Shown: positions 41,487 to 52,330 of the stretch, piece after piece
Layout: each line of letters begins with the position of its first letter
How positions within the stretch are numbered: the first letter of the stretch is position 1
NCBI GenBank assembly: GCA_963662175.1
Contig: OY759219.1
Coordinates: 25,958,908 to 26,022,907, forward strand
From: Aradus depressus
Taxonomy: Eukaryota > Arthropoda > Insecta > Hemiptera > Aradidae
Reading direction: 5' to 3'
Length of the DNA stretch: 64,000 bases
Program-made: the position numbers and the translations under genes
Notes under the pieces: model-generated
Told to the model about the DNA's origin: nothing
The model's database searches: none
The model's input: the letters and a program-made list of their open reading frames with translations, nothing else

Positions 41487-42037
41487 TGGGGAGGTGAATT
41501 ACCACCTCACCCAGGTACTCACGGGACACGGTGGGTTCCGGGGGTACCTCCACAAAATCGGGGCAGCAACAACACCAGACTGCCCCGCGTGCCTTGGTGA
41601 GACGGAGTCGGCGGAGCATGTCCTCCTCAAATGCCCCAGATTTGAGGAGGGAAGGAAAAATCTGGAGTGCAGCATGGGCGCCCCGCTGACTGCTACCAGT
41701 TACGTGGACGCTATGCTGCGCTCCCAGGAGTCGTGGGATGAAGGCTGCGATTTTGCAGCGCTCATCATGGGCGGGTTGGCCCTTCAGGAGAGGGCTGACA
41801 AGGAACAGTAGCGGTAATAAAACAGAAGGGGCGTTACCAGCCACCCTTCCTCCCTTCCGCGAAGTAATGACAGACCGTCAGTTCCGCGGAAGGGAATCAG
41901 GATCGGCAAGGAGGGGGTTTTAGTGGGTATGGTGATGGTGAACCGTCTCGAGTCCCACACTATCCAGGGCTACCTTCCCTGGATGTGCGTCACAGCATTT
42001 CCCTCTCCAATGCAAAAAAAAAAAAAAAAAAAAAAAA
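41487..42037 (+). mobile_element. 5'-truncated LINE (R1-like) with poly(A) and TSD
   Basis: 14-bp TSD with one mismatch: AGATGAGCCAAGGA at 41473-41486 and AGATGAGCCGAGGA at 42038-42051. About 107 codons of intact ORF2 C-terminus end at 41811: VLTGHGGFRGYLHKIG, then CPACLGETESAEHVLLKCP (C-x2-C...H-x4-C) and a C-terminal tail rich in A, L, E. A 200-bp GC-rich 3' UTR and about 24 A follow. RT and endonuclease are lost. A reverse-strand frame of 125 codons is its shadow. No codon damage is visible, so it is probably recent. Confidence 0.9.
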
Positions 42038-42051
42038 AGATGAGCCGAGGA

Positions 42052-43153
42052 AGGTTTAAAAGACTTCCGAGAAAATGAATGTATCGAAACAAAATTTAAT
42101 ATGAGTACAACAATAATTTATAGCCAAAAATTTCGATTGGTTTTGAAAGAATAGCGAAATTTTATTACATTAATTCGTTCTGGGGAAGTTCTTTACCTGT
42201 GATTTACCTGGGGCTTTTTAAAGAAATTTTCGATCCAAGTAAAATTAAAAGCCTATTAATACTTTTCATCGCGGAATACTATTGTAATCTCTTCTTCTGG
42301 ACAGTAATTTTTAACCACCGTCTCTCATACCTTCTCGGCTATTGGATAGGGAAAGTAGTTCAAAGATCTATTTCGAAAAATCATGTAAAAAAACGTAGTT
42401 TAATTTTGAAAAAATGCATTATACCTGATAATTTTACTTTCTTATACGTTTAGTAGGCACATTTTATATATTTTTTTATGCTTGCTTTACACAGAAAGGA
42501 AAAGTTTTCGATGGAGAGAAAAAGTGATTTGTAAAAACGTGGTTGGTATAAGAAAGTTCTGTAATGAAGACATATTTTTATATTTGGCCTTGTATTGGAG
42601 TGAAGTGGATATAGTTGTTTAGAAGTCAATTGAGTAGGAACACGCAACTCAATGAGAGACTAAAGAAGGTTGGTGAGACACTGAGAGCTAATGGTATTAG
42701 AGACCCCTAAATCGTCACTTCTTAGAGAAGGGACTTTATCCAGAGGAGCCTAGCCTGGCTGCCAAATCCTTCCTTTAGCACCTAACCACCCAGCTTAACT
42801 AGGTCTTTACATCTCTACTCATTGCATTGAGAAAATATTTATTACCTTATTTTATTTTATATTTTTTTATTATTAAATTACTCCAGTTTTTTTGTACACA
42901 CTTTATGAGACAGTTATGGCAACTAGCCATTCAATCAACGTGTAAAAAAAAATATATTTTATTTATTTATTTTACTAGGAGAGGCTACAAAACACTTTCG
43001 CGGAGTCGACGGGGATGTTCGCGTAAATGATTAAACTGTATTCAGGGTCAATTTGTAATTTCGTTGAAAGCTCGATTTCGGATTTTTGTAATATTACAAT
43101 ACTTTCTTACTCTAAAGGAAAAAGATCATTCGTATGTATTTCTCTGATGACCT
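42052..43153. other. FB right arm and D end in otherwise unassigned DNA
   Basis: 42170-42215 has TTCGTTCTGGGGAAGTTC and CTGTGATTTACC (D end). 42430-42575 has an FB right arm: CTTTCTTATACG, AGTGATTTGTAAAAACGTGG and TTGGTATAAGAAAGTTC. 42640-42800 is less AT-rich, unassigned. 43040-43115 holds the minus-strand C end motif (AGCTCGATTTCGGATTTTTG, TAATATTACAATAC). Open frames here are not recognised. Confidence 0.45.
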
Positions 43154-43375
43154 CAGCCCTGGAGCTGTCCACTTCAATATTGGACAGCCCACCGCATATC
43201 GCCGACTGCGACCCAGACTCCCACAGGACATTTTAGCTTAAATTTTAGTTTTATTTATTATTATTATTATTTTTTTTATTTTTTTTTTTATTTTTGTATT
43301 TTATTTTGTCATTTTTGTGAAAGGCACTAGAATGCCGGCCCAAATAAATTATTTTCTTTCTTCTCTAATGAAGTT
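43154..43375 (+). pseudogene. Possible LINE 3' end
   Basis: About 30 codons ending at a stop (HFNIGQPTAYRRLRPRLPQD) resemble the RRL(K)...(P)RDLL end of Jockey ORF2. They are followed by a T-rich stretch, then GTGAAAGGCACTAGAATGCC and GGCCCAAATAAATTATT, which looks like a LINE polyadenylation end. Weak evidence. Confidence 0.4.
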
Positions 43376-43711
43376 TAAATGTATTTTTACTTTTTTCTGT
43401 CGGTAGGTAAACGGTTCTTGGAGCTTACCACCTTTCGTTTGTGATTTCTATATCGCCATGGACGTCACGTGCAGTACGTCGTCAATATTCAACCTTGTCG
43501 CCATTAGTATCGACAGGTAAGTGTTCAATTTTATAGTGAAATTAATTTTTGAAAATTTAAGTTAAACATAAAATAAAATGCATGTAAAAAAATAACTCAC
43601 GAAACCCTTTAATATATAATATTTTTTGTTTTGAGAATTCAGTTAAACCTCCTAACGGAGCTGCTGTGGTTTGCGATGACAGGTTATATCTATTGGCAAA
43701 GTTCGGCAAAA

Positions 43712-43773
43712 GTGGAGTCGGGCTCATGTCCACCAGAGTGACAAGAGCGCTCTGGTAGTAGGCGATATGACCA
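43712..43773 (+). mobile_element. SINE-A 3' scrap
   Basis: GGAGTCGGGCTCATGTCCAC to GTAGTAGGCGATATGACC, with no head or tail. Confidence 0.7.
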
Positions 43774-43844
43774 CGCAATATCATTATTTCGGATGGGATA
43801 AATTACGACCAAATATTATCTTAAAAAATAAATATTTTACGTCA

Positions 43845-43935
43845 CCAGCTGTTTGAAGTATAGCGGAAGTTACATAATCGGATAGAAATTCTATGTTGAG
43901 TTTTCACCGGAATTTCATGATTTCCAAAACCCAGT
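43845..43935 (+). repeat. Dispersed repeat D end
   Basis: CAGCTGTTTGAAGTATAGCG, GAAGTTACATAATCGG, AGAAATTCTATGTTGAG, TTTTCACCGGAATTTCATG. The order matches the D end at 49720. Confidence 0.6.
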
Positions 43936-43948
43936 GTATATAGATTAG

Positions 43949-44119
43949 CTTAGGTTTTATGACTAGGATTTAGGCTCAGGACCATCGCTTAACGTCCCAT
44001 CCGAAGGACGGCGTCCTTAAGTTGATTTTACCTCCCAGATATAATAAACTAAGTGCCTCGGTTGGGCCTGAGGAGCTCAGAAGGCAAGCATGCAATACCA
44101 CTGAGCTACCGGTGCCCTC
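43949..44119 (-). mobile_element. SINE-A, central deletion
   Basis: Tail GCTTAGGTTTTATGAC, then an abrupt join to TTAGGCTCAGGACCATCGC, the middle of the body, and head remnants to CACTGAGCTACCGGTGCCC. The 3' third of the body is missing. Confidence 0.8.
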
Positions 44120-45405
44120 TCCCAGGATATATATATATTGAAACGTACCTTCTACCGGGGAAGTTGAATATTAGTGGATTACTAAAAAAATTGAAATATT
44201 AATTTATCGAGCAAAAGTTAATAGAATAAATATTAAAATATATCGCGACTTTAAACGAAATATTGCCTGAATAACCTCCACTTCGTCAGTATCAGAATAG
44301 CTTCAAGATATTTGTTGGGGATCACTTATAATTAACTCTTTGTTAATTATATTTGATCACCCTGAAGTAGCAATCATAACGTCTGGGTGAATGAAACGAA
44401 AATTAAAATGAACACATATTTATTATGACACAAAATAGAACATTTATAAAAGGATAATTATTGCGGTAATAATAATAAAAAAATAATTAATCTGATAGTG
44501 AAGCCTGATGGGCAAAAGGTGACAATTGAGAATTTGTCTGAAGGGCATTATTGGTCCTTTATATGTCTCTATTGGCAATGATAAACGTTTAAGAAATAAA
44601 CCTGTTAGTTGAATTCCTCATTTTCTGGCCTGCTGCGTTGAAATGAATAAACAAATGATGTCCTGGTGCGTCGACACATCTAAAGGGGTGGATGATGTTT
44701 CGGACGGAGTACCTCTTCAATGTATGGGGAAATAAATGGCTGGCATCTCAAAATCGGAACGCAGAGTAACGTGGGTTCCGACAGGGATCCTTTGCTAGAA
44801 TGGCAATAGTTGAACTGTCTGATTACACTTTCAACTCTATGATCACTTTTTACACTTAGACTGATTTCTCTATAAAATTCGAACTGCGGAGCGACGTGGT
44901 TTCCAACCGAGGTTCAGTGCTAGACTGATAATATTAAACTGTAAGATTACATCTTGAACTTATAATAATTTCTATATGATTCGGAACGCAAACCGACGTG
45001 GAGTCCGCCCGAGATCTGTCATTCGACTGACGATGTGAACACAACTTTTTGGTAGCTCTGATGAGATTGTGGTGGGGAGAAAACCGGTCGTGGTGACTGT
45101 TCATTGGCCCAAACTGCCCACCTACGTCATATGGGGAGGAGCCTAGAGTCTTCTTTGTTCGTACTTTCCTTTGTCCTCGATATAGTTTAAACCAGCTGCA
45201 CCTGCCCAGGATGTCTTCCATTAAGAACATCCGCTAAATGTTGAACTATATCTGTTCTAGGCCAAGTAGAGCCTCTGGACAGTGCTGCTACTGTCTCTGG
45301 TGGCAGCTTCTCGCAACCTCATTTCATTGTTCTAAACCCGATTATGTCTCAAATAATTGGTGTAATCAGGATAATGCTACAATATATTGACACGAAATTG
45401 TAAAT
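44120..45405. repeat. Possible retroelement remnant with ~115-bp imperfect repeats
   Basis: Three diverged units start at about 44751, 44877 and 44979: (A)TCGGAACGCAGAGTAACGTG, TTCGAACTGCGGAGCGACGTG and TCGGAACGCAAACCGACGTG, each with a downstream AGGTTC/ATCC...CTAGA(C/A)TG word. 45060-45330 is GC-richer with a 98-codon minus frame (44934-45230) that is not recognised. Internally repeated LTRs look like this, but no second LTR is present. Also contains a small D end near 44155. Confidence 0.4.
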
Positions 45406-45409
45406 TTAC

Positions 45410-45790
45410 ATCCATAACTTCATAAGAACGACACCTATTGATTTTCGAGCAAATTGGCCAAAGGGAAGTGGGGATTTGTTTGATGTTAAACACGAAAATT
45501 CTGAATTGCCGATGTAATGAATGTATGGACAAGATATTTTAATATTTGAATTTAAAACCCCATAATGTCGACTATTAATTTTCAGCGTAACCTGCCGTAG
45601 AAAATGAGAGGGTGATCAGGAACTCAAAAACAGAAACAACAACAAGGTGTAATGAATGTATCGACATAAAATTTAATAATTGATTTTCAGCCCAAACAGT
45701 CAATTTGAGAAGGAGAGCGAAAACTTAATTGATTCATTTGTGCTGGGGAAATACATTGCCTGTGATTCACCGACTATTTATTTTAAATAT
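45410..45790 (+). repeat. Dispersed repeat D
   Basis: ATAACTTCATAAGAACGACACC, TTGGCCAAAGGGAAG, TGCCGATGTAATGAATGTAT, AACCCCATAATGTCGAC, GGAGAGCGAAAACTTAATTG, TGCTGGGGAAATACATTG and GTGATTCACCGAC, in the standard D order. The 75-codon frame at 45680-45907 is not a gene. Confidence 0.65.
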
Positions 45791-46375
45791 TATCTGCCGG
45801 TGACCTCTATTGCGGATCTAGAATCGAAATTGGGCAGCCGAAGTTTTCCTTCTTGGAAGAGTCTCAGTAAGAGAACTGATGTAACTTTTCACATGGCTGT
45901 GCTCTGAATATGAATAAGCCCCTCACGTTTCTTTCCCTTTCTTCAAAATCGTCTCTTGCCGAATAAAGTAGGAAAATAGGCACGTTTTTCGTATTCAACA
46001 GATAAAATCAATACTAACAAGATGCTAAATACTGCTAGTTATATTCGTATGCGCCTTTGGGGGGAGAGGCGCCAAAATAAAGAATTTTCTGCGCATACAC
46101 TATTGTGCATAGGATACGAGTACCTGACCTCGTATCGGGACTATTTCTCAACGTGCTATCCAATGAACGGCGTGGTCATAGTTTTATCGCCTCCTAGATA
46201 ACAACACCTAAGGACGGCACTTAACAGTTTTCCGCAAAATGGGAAGGACATGAGAACACAGAAAAAACCGTAATCACTGACGGTGCAAGGAATGCATGGA
46301 AACATAATTCAGTATCGATATGAGGATTCAGGTGCCTCTATGTAATCTGTTTCTTAAACTTCTCTGGGATCTTAC

Positions 46376-46578
46376 TATGTTGATTTTTTCCGAAATTTGT
46401 TTCCAGAGATCCTTCTTCTACGTCCCTTCTCTATGAACGTTCATAATGACCAGAAGAAGGGACGAAGAAGTGTCCCAATATATTGTCAAAAAAAAAAAAA
46501 ATACCTCTGGAAAAAAAAAAACGGAAAAATCAACATAGCCTCTATGTAAGTCCTTTAGTTGACTTACATAGAGGCTAT
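46376..46578. repeat. Two adjacent hairpins
   Basis: Outer fold-back: ATGTTGATTTTTTCCG and CTTCTTCTACGTCCCTTCT pair with AGAAGGGACGAAGAAG and CGGAAAAATCAACAT. Then ATAGCCTCTATGTAAGTC (46535-46552) pairs perfectly with GACTTACATAGAGGCTAT (46561-46578). CCTCTATGTAAGTC is also a D body word, so the second hairpin is built from D sequence. Confidence 0.75.
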
Positions 46579-46645
46579 TAGGCTATTGGCTTTTAGACTA
46601 AATGGTTTTGTAGGTATAGCTTCACTTCTTAAAGACAATAACGTT

Positions 46646-46764
46646 AAACGTTGGCCCCGAGCCTGTACGATGTCAGATACTCGATTGACGAAAGAGCGTT
46701 CTGGTATTAGGCGATATGGCTTTGTAGGTAAAACCTAGGCCTGAGTCCATAATAACTAACTATA
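46646..46764 (+). mobile_element. SINE-A fragment, internally deleted
   Basis: GAGCCTGTACGATGTCAGAT, then a jump to GACGAAAGAGCGTTCTGGTA and the end CTGAGTCCATAATAACTAAC (second tail type). Confidence 0.75.
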
Positions 46765-47560
46765 TTATAATTATTATTATTATGTATCTTTTTATTTCAT
46801 TTATTAATTTATTTTTATTTTTCATTTGTTTATTTCCCTCTCATCACTTATGTATTTTCATACATTTTCGTGTTTTCTTAACAGATAGCAAGGGTCCTCT
46901 TGGGGGCCAGAGCGCTTCCCATCGCACCGCCAGTTCTTCAGTAAATCATCTAACTTCTAAATATGGAAGAATATATGTATGTCTTTCAGAAATTCTTTTA
47001 GATTTCTGGGTTTTCTCTCACTAATTATATCTTTCTAATTCCTTCTTTTAAATAGGTGTTCACCATCTTCTACGTTCGGACGATGTTGATTATAGTACTT
47101 TTTCGCCCTTGTAGTTAAAGTCTGGGCTTGAGTCATAATAACTAACCATGCAAATAAATATTATTGTTATTAACAACAGGTTAGTAACCAGTCAACGCCG
47201 GTTAACCTGCTATTGTTGTTTAAGGTTATTCTTTTTGGTCTTTGTAGAGAATCCTAACCTTTATTTATTGAATTGTGGCCTATTCTAGGGGATGGTGGGT
47301 TTTATATTTCATAAACCGCCCCTCAATAAAGCCAACGAATGACTTCACACCATCCATTATTGGATTTGAAGTATTAAATATATTCTTTCCGCTCTGCCCT
47401 GTTCCATTTTCTTTTTCTAATATATTTTTCGTTCAATGAATTTTTCTCATTCTCTTATTTTCCAATATTTTTGTTCACTTTCTTTCACAAGCTTTCTTTC
47501 TAATCATATGATACATTATATATTTATTTAATGTGAAGAAGACTGATGTAGTGAGAAGTG
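46765..47560. other. AT-rich; SINE-A tail scrap at 47105-47150
   Basis: 47105-47150 reads CCTTGTAGTTAAAGTCTGGG and CTTGAGTCATAATAACTAAC, the last 45 bases of a SINE-A. 46885-46950 is a GC-rich patch (GGGGGCCAGAGCGCTTCCC) without recognised coding. 47180-47220 is an imperfect palindrome (AACAACAGGTTAGTAACC facing GGTTAACCTGCTATTGTTG). Confidence 0.45.
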
Positions 47561-47564
47561 ATTA

Positions 47565-48170
47565 TATCATAGTTAGCAAAAGTCATCAATGAATCACCGG
47601 CTACGTTCTTCTACAGCACGAATTAATCAATTACGTTTTCGCTCTCCTTCCAGAGAAATATTTGACTTAAAGTGATTTCTGAATCCTCATACTAAATTTT
47701 GCGTCGTTACATTAATTAAATCGGCAGTTATAAGAGTATTTAGGTAGAGAATTAAAAGAGGGCTTTGAATTTAAATATAAAATTTCACGTCGATACATTC
47801 ATTAAATCGGCAGTTACTGGGATTTTTGAGTTGAATCCTCCTTTGATCCCCTCCTCACTTTCGACTAATTTTGCCGAAAAAAAGGTTCGTCCATGAAATT
47901 TCGTGTCATTCATACCAATAGCAGTTATTAGAGTTTTGGTGTTAAGCCCCCCCCCCCCCCCCCCCTCCCCTTCCCTTTGGCCGATTTGCCTAAAAATCAA
48001 TAGGTGATGTCCTTTGAGGACTCTGTATACACATATAAAATGTTGTGTCGATACATTCATTCTATCGGGAGTTATCGTGTTCACAGGCAAATAGACAGAC
48101 AACAATTTTGAAGGCATTAACATAAAATTCCGTTGAAAGTTCCTCAACGAATTTCTGACCGATTACATAA
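47565..48170 (-). repeat. Dispersed repeat D, long copy
   Basis: ATGAATCACCGGCTACGTTC, AATTAATCAATTACGTTTTC, then three successive body modules, each with a (T)CGT(C)GATACATTCATT or GTCATTCAT word and an AGTTATTGG-type word, ending CGATTACATAACATTC. A 19-C tract lies at 47947-47965. The 120-codon minus frame is repeat-derived. Confidence 0.65.
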
Positions 48171-48880
48171 CATTCTATGTTATGAACATAGGGACCTGAT
48201 GAAGGGGCATACCTCTCGAAATATAGTTCTGATAAAGACACTTCCACAACAGTTTAAAAAAATAGTTATGTTAATTTTTATTAAATTAAAGAAATGTACC
48301 TATCTACTTATTATAAATATATTTATATATTAGTATTATTATTTTTGTTCTCATATATTTTCAAGTATTTATTTATGAATTTTTGACTCATTTCATTTTT
48401 TTTTTTTTACTAATCACTATGTCAGACTAAGTTACAAATCTAATTTATAAGCTATCTTAATGCTGCAGATACATTCTTAGATTAGGTATTATGACTCATT
48501 CCCCTTATTTAACTACAAGGTCATATCGCCTACTACCGATAGATAAGATAGCTCTTATGTTGCTCTGGTAGACATGTGCCCAACTCTACTGTGGGAGTCC
48601 TAAATGTTGCCTACCATAAATTTTTATTCTCCTTGGGTCTGACATCGTACAGGACAGCGCGCTCATGTTTTTTTCTTTTTTACTTTCCAGATAACATAAA
48701 CTATAAAAAGCCTCGGCTGGGTTTCAAACCGGCGATCTTGAGCTCAGTAAGCAGGCACGCATACCACTGAGCTACCGGCGCCCTCATTATACATTCTTAT
48801 GACGTATCCTATTACCATATATTAATTTATCGGAAATAAAATTATTATTATTATTATTACCTTCCTCTACACTTCTTATA
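48171..48880 (+). repeat. Repeat E, copy 1, split by a SINE
   Basis: Hammerhead-like core CTGATGAAGG...CTCTCGAAA at 48196-48221, then CTGATAAAGACACTTCC, a T-rich middle, AATCTAATTTATAAGCTATC and, after the SINE, TTCTTATGACGTATCCTATT and CGGAAATAAAATTATTATTA. The same order occurs at 61640-61985. The (ATT)n end resembles the 3' end of a non-LTR element. Confidence 0.6.
48480..48788 (-). mobile_element. SINE-A, somewhat diverged
   Basis: Minus strand, head to body with a deletion in the middle (ATTCTCCTTGGGTCTGACATC) and a shorter tail (GATTAGGTATTATGAC). A perfect 11-bp TSD, ATACATTCTTA, lies at 48469-48479 and 48789-48799. Inserted in repeat E. Confidence 0.9.
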
Positions 48881-48938
48881 TGATGTAAAATCCTACATTA
48901 CTTATGGAATGACCTTACACTTTATGAAATATCTTATA

Positions 48939-49281
48939 GGTTAGGTTGGTTAGGTTTTATGACTCATGCCCTGGCTTTAACTACGAGGCCGACTACCAGA
49001 GAGCTCTTTCGTCACTCTGGTGGACAAGAGCCCGACTCTACAATGGGAGCCCTAAATTTTTCCTACCCTAAATTTTTATTCACCTAGGGTAGGGGTCTTT
49101 AACGAGTACCTGACATCGTACAGGCTCGGGATCATCGCTTAATGTCCCATCCGAAGGACGGCGTGCTTAAGCTTATTTTACCTCCCAGATAAAATAAACT
49201 AAGGGCCTCGGTCGGGTTTCAATCCCACGATCTTGAGCTCAGAAGGCAAGCACGCATACCACTGAGCTACCGGCTCCCTCC
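48939..49281 (-). mobile_element. SINE-A, full length
   Basis: Tail GGTTAGGTTGGTTAGG and head ending CCGGCTCCCTC. A perfect 11-bp TSD, AATATCTTATA, lies at 48928-48938 and 49282-49292. A small deletion is seen at GAGGCCGACTACC. Confidence 0.92.
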
Positions 49282-49292
49282 AATATCTTATA

Positions 49293-49690
49293 TAAAACAT
49301 TGATATTAAAATGTCAAAATCCATCAAGCTTCTTGTCGCTTTTACTTGAAAAAAAAATTTTAATATTTACATTTTTTTGATACGCAAATATTACCAAATG
49401 TACCAAGAAAGATATAACCCATCTTTGAATATCTCTCGTTCATCTTCCAACAGTTTTTCTTAGGAATACTTCAAAGAATATTTTTCTCTGGTCTTAAATT
49501 AAGATCTCCTGAAAGACTTTTTTAATACTTAACTTCTAGAACACTATACCTAAGCTACACCGGAGTAAAAAAAAAGTTATTAAAAACCCCATTGTGTGTA
49601 AGGATTACAAGGATCTGATTAACTGCAGGCTGTAAAACGTACTTAGTCGTAAAGATTGTTAACCTTTCATACACGAGGTCACAGTATTAT
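49293..49690. other. Unassigned AT-rich stretch
   Basis: No coding frame or classified repeat seen. Confidence 0.4.
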
Positions 49691-49699
49691 TAATTTGTA

Positions 49700-50650
49700 T
49701 TCACTTATTTTTACTTCCAGCTGTACAAAGTATAAAAGAAGTTATGTAATTGGTCAAAAATTCGATGTGGAGTTTTCAGCGGAATTTCAGTTTTTTCCAA
49801 CCTCCAGATTCCAAATATGAAAAAAAAAAATGTCCTTATGTGTTTGTAAACACAATAACTGCCGATGGAATGAATGTATCGACACAAAATTTTATGTGTG
49901 AATTTAAAACTCCATAAGGAGGACACTTAATAATTTTTGGTGGAATCGGCAAAAGGGGAGGGGGGTCAGAGGGGAGCTCAACTCAAAAACCAAAATAACT
50001 GCCGATTTAATGAATGTATGGACATAAAATTAGGGTTAGGTTAGGTTTTATGACTCATGCCCGGGCTTTAACTACGAGGTCATATCGCCTACTACCAGAG
50101 CGCTCTTTCGTCACTCTGGTGGACATGAGCCCGACTCTACTGTGGGAGTCCTAAATTTTGCCTACCCTAAATTTTTATTCATCTAGGGTAGGGGTCTTTA
50201 ACGAGTACCTGACATCGTACAGGCTGGGGACCATCGCTTAACGTCCCATCCGAAGGACGGCGTGTTTAAGTTTATTTTACCTCCCAGATAAAATAAACTA
50301 AGGGCCTCGGTCGGGCTACGAACCCACGACCTTGAGCTCAGAAGTCAAGCACGCTTACGACTGAGCTACCGGCGCCCTCGACACATAAAATTATATATTT
50401 AAAGTCAAAACCCAAAGAGAACATAACCTGTCAAATTTCTGCGATATCGGCCGATAGAAAAAGGGGGGTTCAGGGGAGGAATCTCAAATCAAAAACCTTG
50501 ATAACTGCTGATTTTAGGAATTTATCGTGAAAAATTTAGTATGAGGATTTAGATGCTCTTATGTAAGTCAACTGTTGAATATTAGCGCAAACGGTTGACT
50601 GGTTTTGGAGAGGGAGAAAAAAACGCTATTTTACAGACGACTTTTTTGGA
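49700..50650 (+). repeat. Dispersed repeat D, long copy split by a SINE
   Basis: CTTCCAGCTGTACAAAGTAT, GTTATGTAATTGGTCAAAAA, CGATGTGGAGTTTTCAGCGG, then AATGAATGTATCGACACAAA and AATAACTGCCGATTTAATG; after the SINE, ATAACTGCTGATTTTAGG, CTCTTATGTAAGTCAACTG, GCGCAAACGGTTGACTGG and TTTTGGAGAGGGAG. It gives the longest continuous view of the family. Confidence 0.7.
50033..50382 (-). mobile_element. SINE-A, full length, inside D
   Basis: Tail GGGTTAGGTTAGG and head ACCGGCGCCCTC. A perfect 11-bp TSD, ACATAAAATTA, lies at 50022-50032 and 50383-50393. The target is the D body word CGACATAAAATT. Confidence 0.93.
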
Positions 50651-50727
50651 AATAAATTAAGGTCAACCCGGTTAAAGCTTTAGCGTACCAAGGAATTTAA
50701 AGTTGATCAAAATAATCTCGAAAAGAG

Positions 50728-51020
50728 CTTACTACAGGTAACCGAGAGCGCTCTTTCGTCATTCCGACGTGAACACGACTGAACGTGAACACATTTGGAG
50801 TCTTAAATTTTGCCAACCTAGGTTTAGTTGCCTAAGCTAGAGAGGTCTTTAACGAGTACGTGAGATTGCACGGACTCCGGTCCGTAATATAACGTCCCAC
50901 CCGAAGGACGGCATGCTCAAATTTTTTTTGCCACCAAGATAAAAAAGCGCGATTGCCTCGGCATTAAAACGCGATGATTTTGAGCGCAGTAAACAAGAAT
51001 GCTATTTCTGTGCTACGGCA
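50728..51020 (-). mobile_element. SINE-A, very old copy
   Basis: Recognisable by GAGAGCGCTCTTTCGTCATT, GGTCTTTAACGAGTACGTGA, CCGAAGGACGGCATGCTC and GATGATTTTGAGCGCAGT. Many substitutions; tail and TSD are gone. Confidence 0.75.
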
Positions 51021-51109
51021 AACATTACGATGTTGTGTTCTACACCGTTGTTTTTACGTTTTGACCATTTAGCGATGTACGTCACTCTATATATCCATGT
51101 GTTTGTCTG

Positions 51110-51500
51110 TATACTCAAAAACAGTTGTAGCAAAGAACTACTAATTTGAATGAAGTTGTCATATGTGCTATCAGAACTAATTAGATTACGAATAAGGGCA
51201 CGACTCAAAAACCTCAATACCTCCCGGTAGAATGAATATATCGACACAAAATTTCATATGTAAATTCAAAACCCCACAATAACGACACTAATGGACAATA
51301 AGAGCACGACTCAAAAACCTCAAAACCGAATTAGAACGAATGTATCGACACAAAATTTCATATATTCCATGGAATCGGCCAAAGGGAAGGAAAGGAAGTG
51401 GGCTCTCAAAAACTACTGATCTAATGAATGTGTGAACATGGAATATTTAAAGTTTTATATTTACATTCAAAACCCTATTAGGATGGGGAAATCGGTCTAT
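51110..51500 (+). repeat. Dispersed repeat D, tandem body modules
   Basis: Two modules in a row with AATGAATATATCGACACAAA at about 51230 and ACGAATGTATCGACACAAAA at about 51335, each preceded by GGGCACGACTCAAAAACCTC or GAGCACGACTCAAAAACCTC. Confidence 0.65.
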
Positions 51501-51725
51501 GAGTAGAGATTGGAGGAGATGGCTCAACTAGAGGTAATTCTGACGGCAATAATACACAACTGAGAACGAATGTAGATTTATGGGTTTCAGTAGCCACTAC
51601 TGTGATAGACTCCTATTGACTTAATTCCAGTCAACAATGATGTATTGATGCCGATCTGTGTCGTAGAGAGGATTTTGTGAAGGGGGCAGATTCAAACATC
51701 AACTCACCTACAATTTTACATTCTC
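51501..51725. other. Unassigned, repeated in inverted form at 55900-56075
   Basis: ATGGGTTTCAGTAGCCACTA, GACTCCTATTGACTTAATTC, GTCAACAATGATGTATTGAT and TCGTAGAGAGGATTTTGTGA appear in reverse complement at 55915-56040 (e.g. TCAACAATGATGTATTG, TCTCTACGACACAGATC). A dispersed repeat next to D ends in both places. Confidence 0.65.
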
Positions 51726-52330
51726 AGGTATAAAAAATAAGGGAAGTTATCCAATAGGTCAGAAATTCTATACTTTTCATCAAAATTTCACGTTTTCTCA
51801 ACTCTTAGAAAAAAAAAAAAAACATTTCTGTCCTTGAACAGAATATATCGACTCATTCATTTCATCAGCAGTGATTGGGATTTCCGAATTGAGCGCCTCC
51901 TCTGATCCCCCCCTCCCTTTCAGATTGAAAATAGATGCGTCGTCCTCATATAGCTTATACTATAATATACATATGAAATTTCGTGTCAATACATTTATTA
52001 CAATGGCAATTATTGAGGTTTTTGTGTTAAGCCCTCACCCTAACTTCCTCTTCACTCAAAAAATCAATAAATGTCATCCTTAAAGACTTCTGAAAACACT
52101 TATAAAATTTCGTTTCGATACATTCATTCTATCGGGAGTTATCCTGTTCACAGACACACACACACACAGAACAGACATACTTTTTTTTTTCATGTTTGTA
52201 CTCAGGAGGTTATAAAACATGAAATTCCATTTCCAAATTCGGATCGAATTTCTGACAGATTATAATATAATAACTATAATATAATATTATATATACCCTA
52301 TACTTCGTATATCTGGGGAAGTAAAAATAA
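51726..52330. repeat. Dispersed repeat D, fold-back arrangement
   Basis: AAGGGAAGTTATCCAATAGG and CAGAAATTCTATACTTTTC at the left and GGATCGAATTTCTGACAG, ATACTTCGTATATCTGGGGA at the right are the same D end in opposite orientations. Between them are two minus-strand body modules (ATTTCGTGTCAATACATTTA, TTTCGTTTCGATACATTC). Confidence 0.65.

Noticed and set aside
47785..48247. 120- and 61-codon minus frames
   Set aside because: Both are translations of family D modules, and similar peptides arise from every D copy. No evidence of coding.
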